Positions 33,672 to 43,667 are shown, counted from the first letter of the stretch. The stretch: 64,000 nt of DNA from HKCCE3408 sp039183205 (GCA_039183205.1 JBCDBR010000025.1:1-64000); one strand, 5' to 3'. Translations and numbers: made by a program. Notes: a model not told the origin generated them from the sequence alone.

Positions 33672-34583
33672 TTACGCCGAAAGAAGACAGGGCACATGCC
33701 GTTCTGCTAAGTCAATGGTTGCATCGAGCCGTGCGATGCGCCGGGCGCCGGGGCGATAGCTGAGATAGACCGGTAACGGGAACGAGGTATATCCGGGAAC
33801 GCACCGTTCCAGCACGCCCGCGCGCAGCGCATCCTGCAACATAAAGTCGGGCAGAAAGGCAACGCCGTGACCGGCGACGGCCAATTCGAAAAGAATGGTA
33901 AAACTCCGCACAGCCATCGGACCAGAGACGTCGACCGCGATGTTGTCCGTGCCGTTTTCGAGCCTCCAGCGTGTTGTCGTGCGATCACCGCGGAACACAA
34001 GACAAGGCACCTGGGACAAATCCATGGGCGATTTTACGGGATGCACCCGCAAGAAACCCGGTGCAGCAACGGGCCAAACTCGGAACGCGCCAAGCTGTCG
34101 GGCGACAAGCCGGTCGTCGTTAAACGTGCCCACACGAAAGGCGATATCGGTGCTCGGATCCTGCATGTCTTCAAAGGCGTATCCCGTGCGCAAGACAAAT
34201 CGGACATCTGGATGCTCGGCCTGGACGATCGGAAAAAGGGTCGTCGCCACGAGGCCGCCAAATTCAGGGGTTGCGGCGATGTTGACCTGACCTGAAATGC
34301 CCACGCTTTCCTCGCGCGCAATGTCGTCAAGCAAATCGATTTCAGCCAGGATAGAGCGAATGCGGAGATCAAGCCGCGCGCCCACCGGGGTCAGTTTGAC
34401 CGACCGTGCCCCGCGTTCGAGAAGCCGCACGCCAAAATGCGTCTCCAGTAGGGCAATGTGTCGGCTGACGCCCGATTTTGCCATACCCATCCGCCGGGCT
34501 GCTGCGCTGATCCCGCCGTGTCTTGCCACAGCGCTGAAGCTGCGTAAGGCGGGCACGCCAATCGTTCCAAAATCTTGAACCAT
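33672..34583 (-). CDS. LysR family transcriptional regulator
   Basis: This 303-residue LTTR has an N-terminal winged helix (FSAVARHGGISAAARRMGMA, then KSGVSRHIALLETHFGVRLL) and a C-terminal effector domain (VNIAATPEFGGLVATTLFPI). It is divergent from the short-chain dehydrogenase at 34683, the classic LTTR layout, so it probably controls that gene. The 99-bp intergenic region is AT-rich around 34590-34630. Confidence 0.93.
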   Translation of the reverse strand: MVQDFGTIGVPALRSFSAVARHGGISAAARRMGMAKSGVSRHIALLETHFGVRLLERGARSVKLTPVGARLDLRIRSILAEIDLLDDIAREESVGISGQVNIAATPEFGGLVATTLFPIVQAEHPDVRFVLRTGYAFEDMQDPSTDIAFRVGTFNDDRLVARQLGAFRVWPVAAPGFLRVHPVKSPMDLSQVPCLVFRGDRTTTRWRLENGTDNIAVDVSGPMAVRSFTILFELAVAGHGVAFLPDFMLQDALRAGVLERCVPGYTSFPLPVYLSYRPGARRIARLDATIDLAERHVPCLLSA

Positions 34584-34682
34584 GAGTTCGATTTTATCTC
34601 ACTGTTCCGATTTATTGGCAACCTATAAGTCTGCGTCACAACGAAAGCTCCAGTCCCTGGGCACCTAATCGGAGTAAGAGAC

Positions 34683-35567
34683 ATGAACATTCTCATCACA
34701 GCCGCCAGCAGTGGTTTCGGAACTTTGATGGCCACCGATCTTCTTAAGGCAGGGCACCGGGTCGTCGGCAGCGTCCGAGACCCAGACGGCCGCAACGCCG
34801 AGGCCGTTGCAGCCCTTCGGCAAGCCGGTGCGGAAATCGTCGAAATCGATGTGACTGATGATGCATCAGTTGAGGCCGGCGTGTCGCAAGCGCAATCGCA
34901 GATGGGCAGCATCGACGTCTTGATCAACAATGCCGGTATCGGCGCCCACGGTCTGCAAGAAAATTTTACGGCCGATGAGTTTCGCAACCTGTTCGACATC
35001 AACGTCTTTGGTGTGCAGCGGATGAGCCGCGCTGTGCTGCCCGAGATGCGGGCACGCGGATCGGGTCTGATCCTCAATATCTCCAGCCTCTTGGGGCGGA
35101 TCGTGCTGCCGTTTTACGGCCCCTACAACGCGACCAAATGGGCCGTGGAGGCATTGAGCGAGAATTACCGCGTCGAGCTGAGCCAATTCGGCGTTGATGT
35201 CGCAGTGATCGAACCCGGCGGCTTCCCAACGGCCTTCATCGGGAACCTGATGCATCCTGGATCGCGCGACCGAGATGCGGGGTACGGTGAGATGGCGGCG
35301 GCCCCGCAGGCATCCTTGGAGGGGTTTGCCGAATTCCTTGAGGCCAATCCGCAACAAGCCCCGCAGCTTGTGTCCGACGCCGTATTGGCGGTTGTCAGCG
35401 CAGCCCCCGGCACGCGGCCATTTCGGACCGTGGTCGACCAGGTCGGCATGGGTGATCTGGTTAACCCGATGAATGTGCAATTGGGAGAAGCGACCGAAGG
35501 GCTATTCACAAACTTAGGAATGGCGGACATGCTCACACTCAAGGTGAACGCGCCCAACGCCGCCTAG
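34683..35567 (+). CDS. Short-chain dehydrogenase/reductase
   Basis: This 294-residue classical SDR has the cofactor motif TAASSGFG (residues 6-13), NNAG at 82-85, a catalytic serine in NISS (about residue 134) and the active-site Y148-x3-K152 (YNATK). It lies beside a divergent LysR gene and 72 bp before another SDR. The substrate is unknown. Confidence 0.92.
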   Translation: MNILITAASSGFGTLMATDLLKAGHRVVGSVRDPDGRNAEAVAALRQAGAEIVEIDVTDDASVEAGVSQAQSQMGSIDVLINNAGIGAHGLQENFTADEFRNLFDINVFGVQRMSRAVLPEMRARGSGLILNISSLLGRIVLPFYGPYNATKWAVEALSENYRVELSQFGVDVAVIEPGGFPTAFIGNLMHPGSRDRDAGYGEMAAAPQASLEGFAEFLEANPQQAPQLVSDAVLAVVSAAPGTRPFRTVVDQVGMGDLVNPMNVQLGEATEGLFTNLGMADMLTLKVNAPNAA

Positions 35568-35639
35568 ACCCAAGCGCTGGCCGGTGACTGCGTCGGCCAG
35601 CCGCGCCTAGAAGCCTTTGACAGATCAGGAGATCGCACC

Positions 35640-36473
35640 ATGACCCATCCCGCCTTCACATCCGACTCCGTTGCTGTTGTCACAGGCGGCGCGTCGGGGA
35701 TTGGCCTCGCGGTTGCCACGACATATGCGCGTATGGGCATGCGCGTGGTTCTGGTCGATCGCGCCGCGGACAAGCTTGTCTCGGCCGCAGAGACCGTTCG
35801 CAGTGCGGGTGCGGCCGACGTGATGACCGCATCCAGCGATGTTGCTGACCGTGAAGAGGTCGCGACGCTCGAAGCGGCGATCGCTGAGCGCTTTGGCGGC
35901 ACCGATATCTTGATGAACAATGCCGGGATCGGGGTGGCCTCATCATCAATGGGCGCGCTTGATGCTTGGGAGGGCACGTTAGGGGTGAACCTTTGGGGCC
36001 CGATCCACTGCACGCAAGTTTTTGCGCCGCGCATGATCGCGCGGGGCCGGCCAGGCGCCATCGTGAATACGGGGTCGAAGCAGGGCATAACAACGCCACC
36101 CGGCAACCCCGCCTATAATGTCTCTAAGGCCGGTCTGAAGGCTTTCACAGAGGCGCTCTCGCACGAGCTTCGATCCACCGAGGGCGCGCAGATCACCGCG
36201 CATCTGTTGATCCCTGGCTTTGTCCATACCGGCATGACGGGCAGTGGTGAAAAGCCACCCGCCGCCTGGACCGCTGAGCAAACGGCGACGTTTTTTATTG
36301 AAAGTGTCAATCGCGGGGATTTTTACATCCTCTGCCCCGATAACGACGTTCCCCGCGCGCTTGACGAAAAACGCATGGCTTGGGCGGTGGGCGATATCAT
36401 CGAGAACCGTCCCGCGCTTAGCCGTTGGCACCCCGATTATGCGGAGGCATTCGCGGCGCATATGTCAGGGTGA
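35640..36473 (+). CDS. Short-chain dehydrogenase/reductase
   Basis: This second SDR has 277 residues: TGGASGIG (15-22), NNAGIG near residue 93, the serine region NTGS and YNVSK with Y159 and K163. It shares little with the preceding SDR outside the family motifs, so they are not a recent duplication. The C-terminal extension ending HPDYAEAFAAHMSG is longer than in minimal SDRs. It is probably co-transcribed with 34683. Confidence 0.92.
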   Translation: MTHPAFTSDSVAVVTGGASGIGLAVATTYARMGMRVVLVDRAADKLVSAAETVRSAGAADVMTASSDVADREEVATLEAAIAERFGGTDILMNNAGIGVASSSMGALDAWEGTLGVNLWGPIHCTQVFAPRMIARGRPGAIVNTGSKQGITTPPGNPAYNVSKAGLKAFTEALSHELRSTEGAQITAHLLIPGFVHTGMTGSGEKPPAAWTAEQTATFFIESVNRGDFYILCPDNDVPRALDEKRMAWAVGDIIENRPALSRWHPDYAEAFAAHMSG

Positions 36474-36489
36474 CGCAACGGCGGAGGGT

Positions 36490-37215
36490 TTAGGTTACGC
36501 TTTGGGTTCCAACGGTTGCGCCACCGAGCGTGACCGCGGGTATTATCGACCATAAAACGAGGATGGCGAAATAGGCCAATTCAGGCAGCTGATCGAAGCG
36601 ATTGAGCAAGAGGAAGCCGCCGATCATGATTACATGGGCCAAGACACCCCAAAGGAGGCTCAAAAGAACCAAACGCACACTCGCCCTGCCGGTCCGAAGC
36701 AGGGTTGCATAGACAAAACCGCCAACGGGCAAGAACACCAAGACGGCCGTTAATAATCCCGGGTTGTAGCCGCTTGAGACGACACCCGCCGCGATATGGC
36801 TGATGGCGTTCACGACCACGATTGCGGCCATGCAAAGCGTCGCGAAAATGCGCGCAGCACCGCGCCAGATCGCCAGCGCGGCCACCAACCAGACCAGTGA
36901 CGTGTTGATCACGAAAACCGCGGCGTCGGACACGATTTCTGTGCCCGATGATTGGCCCGTAACCCCTGACAGAAAATTGTTCAAATAGGGTTTGAAGGCA
37001 AAGACGCGCCCGAAAAGGTCAATCCAATGCTCTTCGAATTGATGCACGATATAGGCAACCAGAAGAACCAAGGCCAATGTTCGCGGGTCGGAGGAAGGCG
37101 CCGTTTCGGCGCGTAAGCTGAACGCCACCAGGAGCAGGAAGGGGGCCATGAAGGTCCCGACCTTCATCCAATGAACAAGCAAGAAGGCATGCTGGCCAAA
37201 TGGCAGCCAAAGCAT
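36490..37215 (-). CDS. HXXEE-motif membrane protein
   Basis: This 241-residue integral membrane protein has seven or eight predicted helices. It has the defining HQFEEH motif in the second third of a helix (YIVHQFEEHWIDLFG) and the matching late motif ISHIAAGVVSSGYNPGLLTA. The histidines and acids may bind metal, but the family's biochemical role is not established to my knowledge. It is convergent with the SDR pair. Confidence 0.8.
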   Translation of the reverse strand: MLWLPFGQHAFLLVHWMKVGTFMAPFLLLVAFSLRAETAPSSDPRTLALVLLVAYIVHQFEEHWIDLFGRVFAFKPYLNNFLSGVTGQSSGTEIVSDAAVFVINTSLVWLVAALAIWRGAARIFATLCMAAIVVVNAISHIAAGVVSSGYNPGLLTAVLVFLPVGGFVYATLLRTGRASVRLVLLSLLWGVLAHVIMIGGFLLLNRFDQLPELAYFAILVLWSIIPAVTLGGATVGTQSVT

Positions 37216-37960
37216 CGCGAATGCCAGGACAAGGCAGCCTAACGCAATCCCGTTCGGCGCGGTCGTATTTTCATCGGATGGTGAGATGTCGAAATGCCCT
37301 CCTGCGCGCGGAGTGGTGTGGAGATGCTTTTTGAGAAGACCATCCGCTTGTCACAGAGGTCAAGGGCGAGCCTTGGAATTGTGATCCCGCCATCGGCATT
37401 AAGGTCTCCATGAAACGCGCGGACCATCTTGTGGCGACTCATGTCCTGCCCGCTGCGCCAAACCGGTCTTCGAAACCCTTGGCAGCGTCCGAAACACACC
37501 GCGGCATGCGCGCCAGCGACACCTTCCGAGCGTGGAAGCGCCATGGCCCGTTCGGACGGCGAGGGTGGATCGCGGTCGGCAAGTCCAGCAACAAACGGAT
37601 GGTTGTGATCGACGCCGATCACGCATCTGCGGGCATCGGGCGAAATTCCGGCCCAATCGAACCCAAAGTGCGGTGCCTTCTCTAGCGCGCGGCCCAACCG
37701 TGGACCACGTGTCGTGACGGTACGACAACGACACCCCGTCTGTGGCATGGCGGGTATCATCAAGCAACGCGACATGATCAAGTGTTCCGCATGCCGGCGG
37801 AGCTCAGGGGCAGAACTTGCAAGGGCTCTAGCGGTTCGCCGGCACGACGTCCTCCGCTGGGCGGGCGTCAATCTCCGCCTTGGGGCATTGGGTCCGGCAT
37901 GCAAAACGGCCAGAGGGCGCGCGATAGGGGCGGAGATTGCGATCGTTTGCATCGATCAGT
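37216..37960. other. 745-bp interval with no gene I trust; possible decayed gene
   Basis: Several frames are open here on both strands, including a 237-codon minus-strand frame. None has a ribosome site, a known motif or a consistent codon pattern along its length. On the minus strand, neighbouring frames look gene-like in patches, which would fit a frameshifted gene. I cannot name a family. Confidence 0.4.
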
Positions 37961-39205
37961 TTAGCGCATTTGGTCTACAAAGCCCTCATCCGCCTTCAGC
38001 ATGTTTTGGAACATGCGGATCGATTGGGCGACTTGGATATCGGCGTATTCGTAATCGGGGAAGTTGTATTCGCTGACGAAATCGCTGAGCCGGAAGAACG
38101 CGCCCTTGCGGAACGACACCAATTCCATCGCTCCGGTATCAAGATTGCGCCGCATAGCCAGGATGAATTGATTGTCTTGATCGGCCGCATGCACGACGCC
38201 CGACAGCGGCAAGGGCGTCGTGGTGACACCCGCGGTCGCACCAAGATAGGGTATCGGCTCCCTCAGGCCGGGACCGGCCGCGGCATCGGCCAGAGCCTCA
38301 TAGGTGATGAGGTCTGCATCCATTTCGCGGTTCACAACCAAGACGTAGCGATCCGTTCCACCCTCCATATTCGCGGTGGAGAAGGGGATGACGTCAAGCG
38401 GCGTGTTGCCATATCCAAGCTCCGCGATTGTCGTGCCCGAAATATTGGCGCCATCGTCAAGCTCGGTGACCGGGATTGTGACAAGCGGCGTGCAGGTATA
38501 GGCCGCGATCACGGTTGGTGCGCCGTCCAGATCGACCACCGACATCGCCCGGATCGGCGCGCGGGTTTCGGTTTGACCATGGGCGGCGTGGTAAATCTCA
38601 ATGCCTGTCGCACTTGCGGGCTCTGAAAACGGGTAGGGCACCCGACGCAAGGTCGAGGCAAATTCGCCTGTTGAAAGGCCGGAGACGAACAGCTCCCCGT
38701 TGACATAGTCAAGATCGGTCACTGTCAAAGTCGGTGCCGGAATGTCGCGCCAGAACGAGACCGCTTCGTCGGCCTGATCGGCCAAGGTGAAGCTGCTGGC
38801 ATTGCCCGCGGTCAGATCGACCTCGCTTGCCGTGCCGTCCCGGGTGATCGTAACCACCGTCGAAACCTCCGCGCCGTCGACCATCGCGGTTAGCGACACA
38901 TAGGCATCGCGGGTGACCGGATGCACGGCCAGGTCGTTAAACCGAATTGTCCCGCGTGTCGCGCCGATCAGATCGACAATGAGGCTATCGACATCCAACA
39001 GGTTATAGGCCGCATCTTCGGCCGGTGCGCTGCCGACATTCGGCAGGTCGTAGGCATGGATCATGCCCGCCACGGAATCCGCGACAAACAGCGTGTCGTC
39101 CAGTCCAAACTCCAAAAGCCCAGCTTGACGCAGGGTATCGGCCTGAGCTGCGCTGGCCATCAGCGCGAGGCATGAAATCGAAACGGTCAGTCGCGTTCTG
39201 CGCAT
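37961..39205 (-). CDS. Secreted protein of unknown function, probable beta-propeller
   Basis: This 414-residue protein has a Sec signal peptide (MRRTRLTVSISCLALMASAA, cleaved after AQA). The rest has repeated beta-rich segments of the LFVADSVAGMIHAYDL and DLAVHPVTRDAYVSLT kind, as in NHL or YVTN propellers. I see no catalytic motif. An AAAGGATC site precedes the ATG. It diverges from the LysR gene at 39353, which may regulate it. Confidence 0.75.
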   Translation of the reverse strand: MRRTRLTVSISCLALMASAAQADTLRQAGLLEFGLDDTLFVADSVAGMIHAYDLPNVGSAPAEDAAYNLLDVDSLIVDLIGATRGTIRFNDLAVHPVTRDAYVSLTAMVDGAEVSTVVTITRDGTASEVDLTAGNASSFTLADQADEAVSFWRDIPAPTLTVTDLDYVNGELFVSGLSTGEFASTLRRVPYPFSEPASATGIEIYHAAHGQTETRAPIRAMSVVDLDGAPTVIAAYTCTPLVTIPVTELDDGANISGTTIAELGYGNTPLDVIPFSTANMEGGTDRYVLVVNREMDADLITYEALADAAAGPGLREPIPYLGATAGVTTTPLPLSGVVHAADQDNQFILAMRRNLDTGAMELVSFRKGAFFRLSDFVSEYNFPDYEYADIQVAQSIRMFQNMLKADEGFVDQMR

Positions 39206-39352
39206 TTCAAGATCCTTTTTCTAAGGTCGAAGCGGCCGCGCCTTCAGGTTGCATCGCATGGCCCCGTTCGACAATGCACTCATAATGGCATCTGATGCGC
39301 GTTGCCGGCGCCAAGGCCAAAGGCTATCGGAACTTAAACCTCAGGAACTTGC

Positions 39353-40204
39353 ATGAAGTACTGGACAGAGATGCGGACAGCGCTGACCCTCGCGCGCCTT
39401 GGGACCGTCAGCGCAACGGCCGTTGAGCTGAGCATACACCGAGCCACCGTGAACCGACATGTCGATACGCTCGAAAGCGCCTTTGGTGGCCCGCTATTTC
39501 AGCGCCATGCCCGCGGCTACGCGTTGACCGAGGCGGGCCAAGACCTTTTGGAGGTTGCCTCGCGCGCCGATGAAATGTTCAGCGAGCTCGAAGGCCGGAG
39601 CAAATCCAGGGCGAGCCAGGTCTCCGGCAAACTGACCGTCTCCGCGCTCGCCGGCATCGCGCCAAGCATCATGCGGGCCATCACGGAGTTCAATAAGGCC
39701 CATCCATCGATCGAAATCGAATATGTTGCCGAACACCGGTTGGCGCGGCTGGAATATGGCGAAGCGCATGTCGCCTTTCGCGCAGGACCCAAACCAACAG
39801 AGCTGGATTATGTCGTCCGCCCCTACAGGCCCATCCGGTTCGGGCTTTACGCCAGCCAGTCCTATATCGATCGGCACGGCATGCCGGACTTTAACGATCT
39901 GTCCAAACACCAGTTCATTGTGCCGTCAAAAGGAACAGGTGCCACGCCTTATACCAATTGGCTCGCCGAAAATGTCCCACCGTCGGCCTTTGCCCTGAAA
40001 ACCAATGATTATATGGTTCGCCGCACGGCAATTTGTCACGGTATGGGCCTTGGCTTCATTGACGATCAGGAAACGTCGTTTCTGAATTGCGTGGTGGAAA
40101 TTATGCCGCCTAGCGACGTCTTTGAGGTCAACTTGTGGGTGGTCACCCATGTCGATCTGCACCGCTCGCCCAAGGTGCAGGCGCTGTTGGAGTTCTTGAG
40201 CTAA
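39353..40204 (+). CDS. LysR family transcriptional regulator
   Basis: This 283-residue LTTR has the helix-turn-helix LARLGTVSATAVELSIHRAT followed by NRHVDTLESAFGGPLFQRH. The effector domain is present to the C-terminus (VVTHVDLHRSPKVQALLEFL). It lies between the divergent secreted propeller-like gene and the downstream double AhpD-like gene, and may control either. Confidence 0.92.
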   Translation: MKYWTEMRTALTLARLGTVSATAVELSIHRATVNRHVDTLESAFGGPLFQRHARGYALTEAGQDLLEVASRADEMFSELEGRSKSRASQVSGKLTVSALAGIAPSIMRAITEFNKAHPSIEIEYVAEHRLARLEYGEAHVAFRAGPKPTELDYVVRPYRPIRFGLYASQSYIDRHGMPDFNDLSKHQFIVPSKGTGATPYTNWLAENVPPSAFALKTNDYMVRRTAICHGMGLGFIDDQETSFLNCVVEIMPPSDVFEVNLWVVTHVDLHRSPKVQALLEFLS

Positions 40205-40470
40205 ACACGAATGGTGCGCGGCCAACGATCTTCGATTTGGCATATCAGGCGCAGGGTATGCGCGTCTCGATCACTCCTACGCGCCTGCGGATTGTCGTAC
40301 CGATTGCACATGGCCAAGCAGCTTAGCGCTGCAACGACGGTCAAATCCGAGCCTCTGGGCCGCTGCGGCTGGTCAAACCGAGGCGGGACGACGGTCCGTC
40401 CGTTGCGCGCGGGCGGGAAAGGCGTCGAGACCTAAGCTTTTTTCCTTCGCAATCATTCAAGGAATTTGAC

Positions 40471-42378
40471 ATGCGCAAAACGCTCTGTGCTCTTGTGACG
40501 CCCGTCATTGGTGCGGTGGCCGCGCTGTCCCAAGCCACCGCGCAGGCGACACCGCCTGAACCGCCGGCCGCCGATCTCGCCATGCCGTATTATGATCGTC
40601 ACCGGATCGATATCAGCAATCTGCGCTATTTCTACGAAGGCTCCTTGATGGCCGAAGCCATGCTACATGGACCCGGCATGTTCAGCGAGATCGATAAATG
40701 GCGCTTGGCGCTGTTTCAGATGATCCTGTCAGAGAGCGGCCATTTCCAAGCTCGCACCGCTTATCAACTTGCTTATCTGGGCGTGCCTATCCCTGAGATC
40801 TTGGCGGTTTGGTCGCCCGGCTTTGTCGACGAGATCGACGACCCGCGCTTGCAAGCGGCGTTCCGCTACGTCGAGGCTGCCGGCACCTTGCCGACGCGTG
40901 TCACCGCCGACACCCATGCCATGCTGCGCCAGCATTTCATCGACCGTCAGATTGCGGAATTGATTGAGGTCACTTCTTACAACGCGTCCAATGCGCTGCA
41001 TGACAATATCTTGCCGATCCCCACGGATCCGGCGTTGCTCGAATGGGCGTCAGAGAACCTGGCGGCGGTCGGCTGGACGCCTGGGCACAACGCGAGCCAA
41101 AGCCCGGAAGAACAGCGCGCCGCGGCCTTTGCCGGGCCGTTGATCGCGCGCGCGCGCGCCGAGATCTTGGAGGCTTGGGAGCGCGACGATGTGACCGCCG
41201 AAGACCCCAGTTTCGCCTCCGACTGGATCGAAATCCTCACCGGGTATGACGTCCCGCGCGTGATCTTTGATGCCGATGCGGACGGCGTTGAGGACCCATT
41301 CGACCAATTTCCATTGGATGACGCGAGATGGGCCGATCCTGACCGTTCCGAACGCAATCTGCCTGATCCTTCAACACCGGCATTCGACGCTGCGGCCTAT
41401 GCGTTCGATTATTTCCAGCCCGGTCCCGTGCCCGAGACGAATTACCCGCTGAGTGATCGGATATATTTCGATACCGAATGGACGCGACAAGACGCGATGG
41501 GCACGTCCAGGATTGAGGGCTATTTTGCCGCCGGTGATCGGGCCCTGCCGGCCAAGCTCATGTGGCAGGTCTTTATCGTCTATCAGCTCACCTCTGGCTG
41601 TATCCATTGCCAGGTCCACGGGTCCTATTCGCTGCTGGCCTATATCGAAGACGATTTCCCCGATGGCGTAATCCCCGCGGCAGAACGAGACACTGCCATG
41701 CGCCAGCTTTATGACCTTTTCGACTTCGAGCAATCGGATCTTTTCACCGAGGCCGAGCGCGCCGCGTTCCGCTTTGCCCGTGATGCCGGTACCTTGCCCA
41801 CGCGCACGACGGCGGCCCATATCGAAGCGCTCCGGCGCCATTTTGCAGACCGCGAAATTCAGGAATTGATGATGACACTTTTGGCCGCTGGCCGGCTTTC
41901 TGTCGGGCAGCAATCAAACATCACCGTTACCGACAGGCTCAGCATGGCCTGGGCGTTGCGAAATTTGACGCAAACCGGCTGGCACCCAGGTGGTCATTTG
42001 GGTCTTCCGCAAGAGCAGCGCCGATATTTCATGTCTGAGGTCGGCGCGGCCGGTGCTGCGGCTTTTTTCTCGGGCGAGGAATTTGACTTTGCCTCCGAAT
42101 GGGTCGGTATCACCGTGCCCCTCGCGATCGATCGGGACGGTGATGGTGTCGACGATACGTTCGACGGATTTCCCGATGACCCGGCGCGGTGGGAAGACAC
42201 CGACCGAGATGGGCTTGAGGACGCGGTCGATTCAGATATCGACGGCGATGGGCTGTCCAACACGTTGGAGGAGGAGGCCGGTACGTTCCCGTACAAAGCC
42301 GATAGTGACGGCGACGGCATCATCGATCCGTTCGAATTGCGCGACGGCACCGATCCGGTTGATCCGCGTAGCCTTTAG
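40471..42378 (+). CDS. Exported protein with two AhpD-like domains and calcium-binding repeats
   Basis: This 635-residue protein begins with a signal peptide ending in a QATAQA stretch. Two similar regions follow. The second has the AhpD/CMD redox motif C377-x2-C380-x2-H383 (SGCIHCQVHGSY), then TLPTRTTAAHIEALRRHFAD and IQELMMTLLAAG. The first repeats the later motifs (TLPTRVTADTHAMLRQHFID, IAELIEVTSYNA) but has SESGHFQARTAY where the cysteines should be. A single DADADGVEDPFD loop sits at about 266-290, and the last 85 residues carry several DxDxDG loops like thrombospondin type 3 repeats. It could be a periplasmic or surface thiol oxidoreductase. Confidence 0.8.
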   Translation: MRKTLCALVTPVIGAVAALSQATAQATPPEPPAADLAMPYYDRHRIDISNLRYFYEGSLMAEAMLHGPGMFSEIDKWRLALFQMILSESGHFQARTAYQLAYLGVPIPEILAVWSPGFVDEIDDPRLQAAFRYVEAAGTLPTRVTADTHAMLRQHFIDRQIAELIEVTSYNASNALHDNILPIPTDPALLEWASENLAAVGWTPGHNASQSPEEQRAAAFAGPLIARARAEILEAWERDDVTAEDPSFASDWIEILTGYDVPRVIFDADADGVEDPFDQFPLDDARWADPDRSERNLPDPSTPAFDAAAYAFDYFQPGPVPETNYPLSDRIYFDTEWTRQDAMGTSRIEGYFAAGDRALPAKLMWQVFIVYQLTSGCIHCQVHGSYSLLAYIEDDFPDGVIPAAERDTAMRQLYDLFDFEQSDLFTEAERAAFRFARDAGTLPTRTTAAHIEALRRHFADREIQELMMTLLAAGRLSVGQQSNITVTDRLSMAWALRNLTQTGWHPGGHLGLPQEQRRYFMSEVGAAGAAAFFSGEEFDFASEWVGITVPLAIDRDGDGVDDTFDGFPDDPARWEDTDRDGLEDAVDSDIDGDGLSNTLEEEAGTFPYKADSDGDGIIDPFELRDGTDPVDPRSL

Positions 42379-42385
42379 CGGGCCG

Positions 42386-42424
42386 TTTGGACCGACAGCC
42401 GCGCCGCGCTACCGGTCGGTCAAA
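42386..42424. terminator. Possible bidirectional terminator hairpin
   Basis: Between two converging genes, GGACCGAC (42389-42396) can pair with GGTCGGTC (42414-42421) over about seven base pairs, flanked by TTT and AAA. The loop is long and GC-rich and there is no clear U-tract, so termination is only suggested by position. Confidence 0.35.
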
Positions 42425-42431
42425 CCGCGTG

Positions 42432-43541
42432 TCAGGGAGACGTGTGCGCCGACAGAGCATTCGGTGCGGATTGCATAAGCAAGGTTTCTAGACTGGCCCC
42501 AATCTCTTTGCGGGTCATATCGCGTGCGATCACGACCACGCGGCTCTTTGTGTCCGTGCCCGTCCAACTTTCAAGCGGTACAGGTGCATCGAAGACGTGT
42601 TGCACGCCATGAAACACAAACGGCCAACCAACGTCTTCCACATGTACAATTCCTTTAATCCGCAGGATGTTGGGGCCTTTGAGCGCCATAAGCGTATCGA
42701 GCCAAAAATCGAATACATCCGCTGGAATTGGGCGTGGCACTTCGATCGCGGCGGAACCGATACGATGGTTATGCGGCGCCGGCGGGCCGTCTGGGAACAC
42801 CGGCATCGAGTGCCGCGTCTTTTGCGGTGGCGGCAGCCCCGATAGCGCGGCCAAAGGATCGGGGGCCGGTGTCGCCGCGCCTAGCCAGTCTGCGACCAGG
42901 GCTGGCGACACATTCGCACGCATCGCAGATAATCCGAAAAGGCACCCTGGCGGCACACGGCCTTGAACCGCCACGACACGTTGCGCGGTGTCGTTAATCG
43001 CGGCGATCTGCGCCTCAAAGCGTATCAGATCAGACGGCGTCACCAGGTCCGTTTTGCTGAATACAAGGAGGTCCGCCATCGCGATCTGATGGGCGGCTTC
43101 AAATTCCTTCGCGATCGTGCGTGGGCCCGTTGCGGCATCGACAACCGTGACAACGCCGTCCATTCGGAAAAACGGCGCGACGATTCCATCTACAATCAGG
43201 CTATGCAGGATCGGGCCGGGATCCGCGATCCCGGTGGTTTCCAGGACGACCCGGTCGAACGTGATCGCACCCGCCTTCCGCCGGGCAATCAATTTGCCCA
43301 AAGTCTTCAATAGATCGCCGCGGATGGAGCAGCACACGCACCCCGACGGCATCAGAATGGTCTCTTCGGGCGTGTCTTCGATCAGATCATGATCAAGACC
43401 GACATCGCCAAACTCGTTTATGATCACAGCAATGCGCCCGGCTTCGGGGTCGCGGATCAAATGGTTGAGAAGCGTTGTCTTGCCCGCCCCAAGAAACCCG
43501 GTCAGCACGGTGATGGGTATGCGGTCGTCCTTTGTGCCCAA
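42432..43541 (-). CDS. CobW/COG0523 family GTPase, probable zinc metallochaperone
   Basis: This 369-residue P-loop GTPase of the COG0523 family includes zinc, cobalt and iron metallochaperones. It has Walker A GFLGAGKTT (15-23), the metal motif GCVCC (C68, C70, C71), Walker B ETTGIADPGP and FSKTDLV. The C-terminal domain starts near VFDFWLDTLMALKG. TTG 43541 is the only plausible start. A TGTTAC/GTAACA palindrome 49 bp upstream resembles a Zur box, so zinc starvation is the likely signal. Confidence 0.9.
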   Translation of the reverse strand: MGTKDDRIPITVLTGFLGAGKTTLLNHLIRDPEAGRIAVIINEFGDVGLDHDLIEDTPEETILMPSGCVCCSIRGDLLKTLGKLIARRKAGAITFDRVVLETTGIADPGPILHSLIVDGIVAPFFRMDGVVTVVDAATGPRTIAKEFEAAHQIAMADLLVFSKTDLVTPSDLIRFEAQIAAINDTAQRVVAVQGRVPPGCLFGLSAMRANVSPALVADWLGAATPAPDPLAALSGLPPPQKTRHSMPVFPDGPPAPHNHRIGSAAIEVPRPIPADVFDFWLDTLMALKGPNILRIKGIVHVEDVGWPFVFHGVQHVFDAPVPLESWTGTDTKSRVVVIARDMTRKEIGASLETLLMQSAPNALSAHTSP

Positions 43542-43589
43542 CGTGAGGTTTCCCTTGCAGACCTTAAACGCTTAACGCGATAGAAAATT

Positions 43590-43604
43590 TGTTACAAAGT
43601 AACA
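43590..43604. promoter_or_regulatory. Candidate Zur box
   Basis: TGTTACAAAGTAACA is a perfect inverted repeat, with 6-bp arms around AAA and AT-rich flanks. It resembles alphaproteobacterial Zur sites built on GTTA and TAAC half-sites. It lies 49 bp upstream of a COG0523 gene, a common Zur target. Binding is an inference; other regulators with similar half-sites exist. Confidence 0.55.
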
Positions 43605-43667
43605 TCACATAAGAACCAGCGCTTGAACAGCGCTAATCTCCGGGCGCGCCGCGCGCGCGAAAGGGCG

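Noticed and set aside
37239..37952. A 237-codon minus-strand frame
   Set aside because: It has no ribosome site or recognisable motif and an uneven codon pattern; I report the interval as gene-free or decayed.
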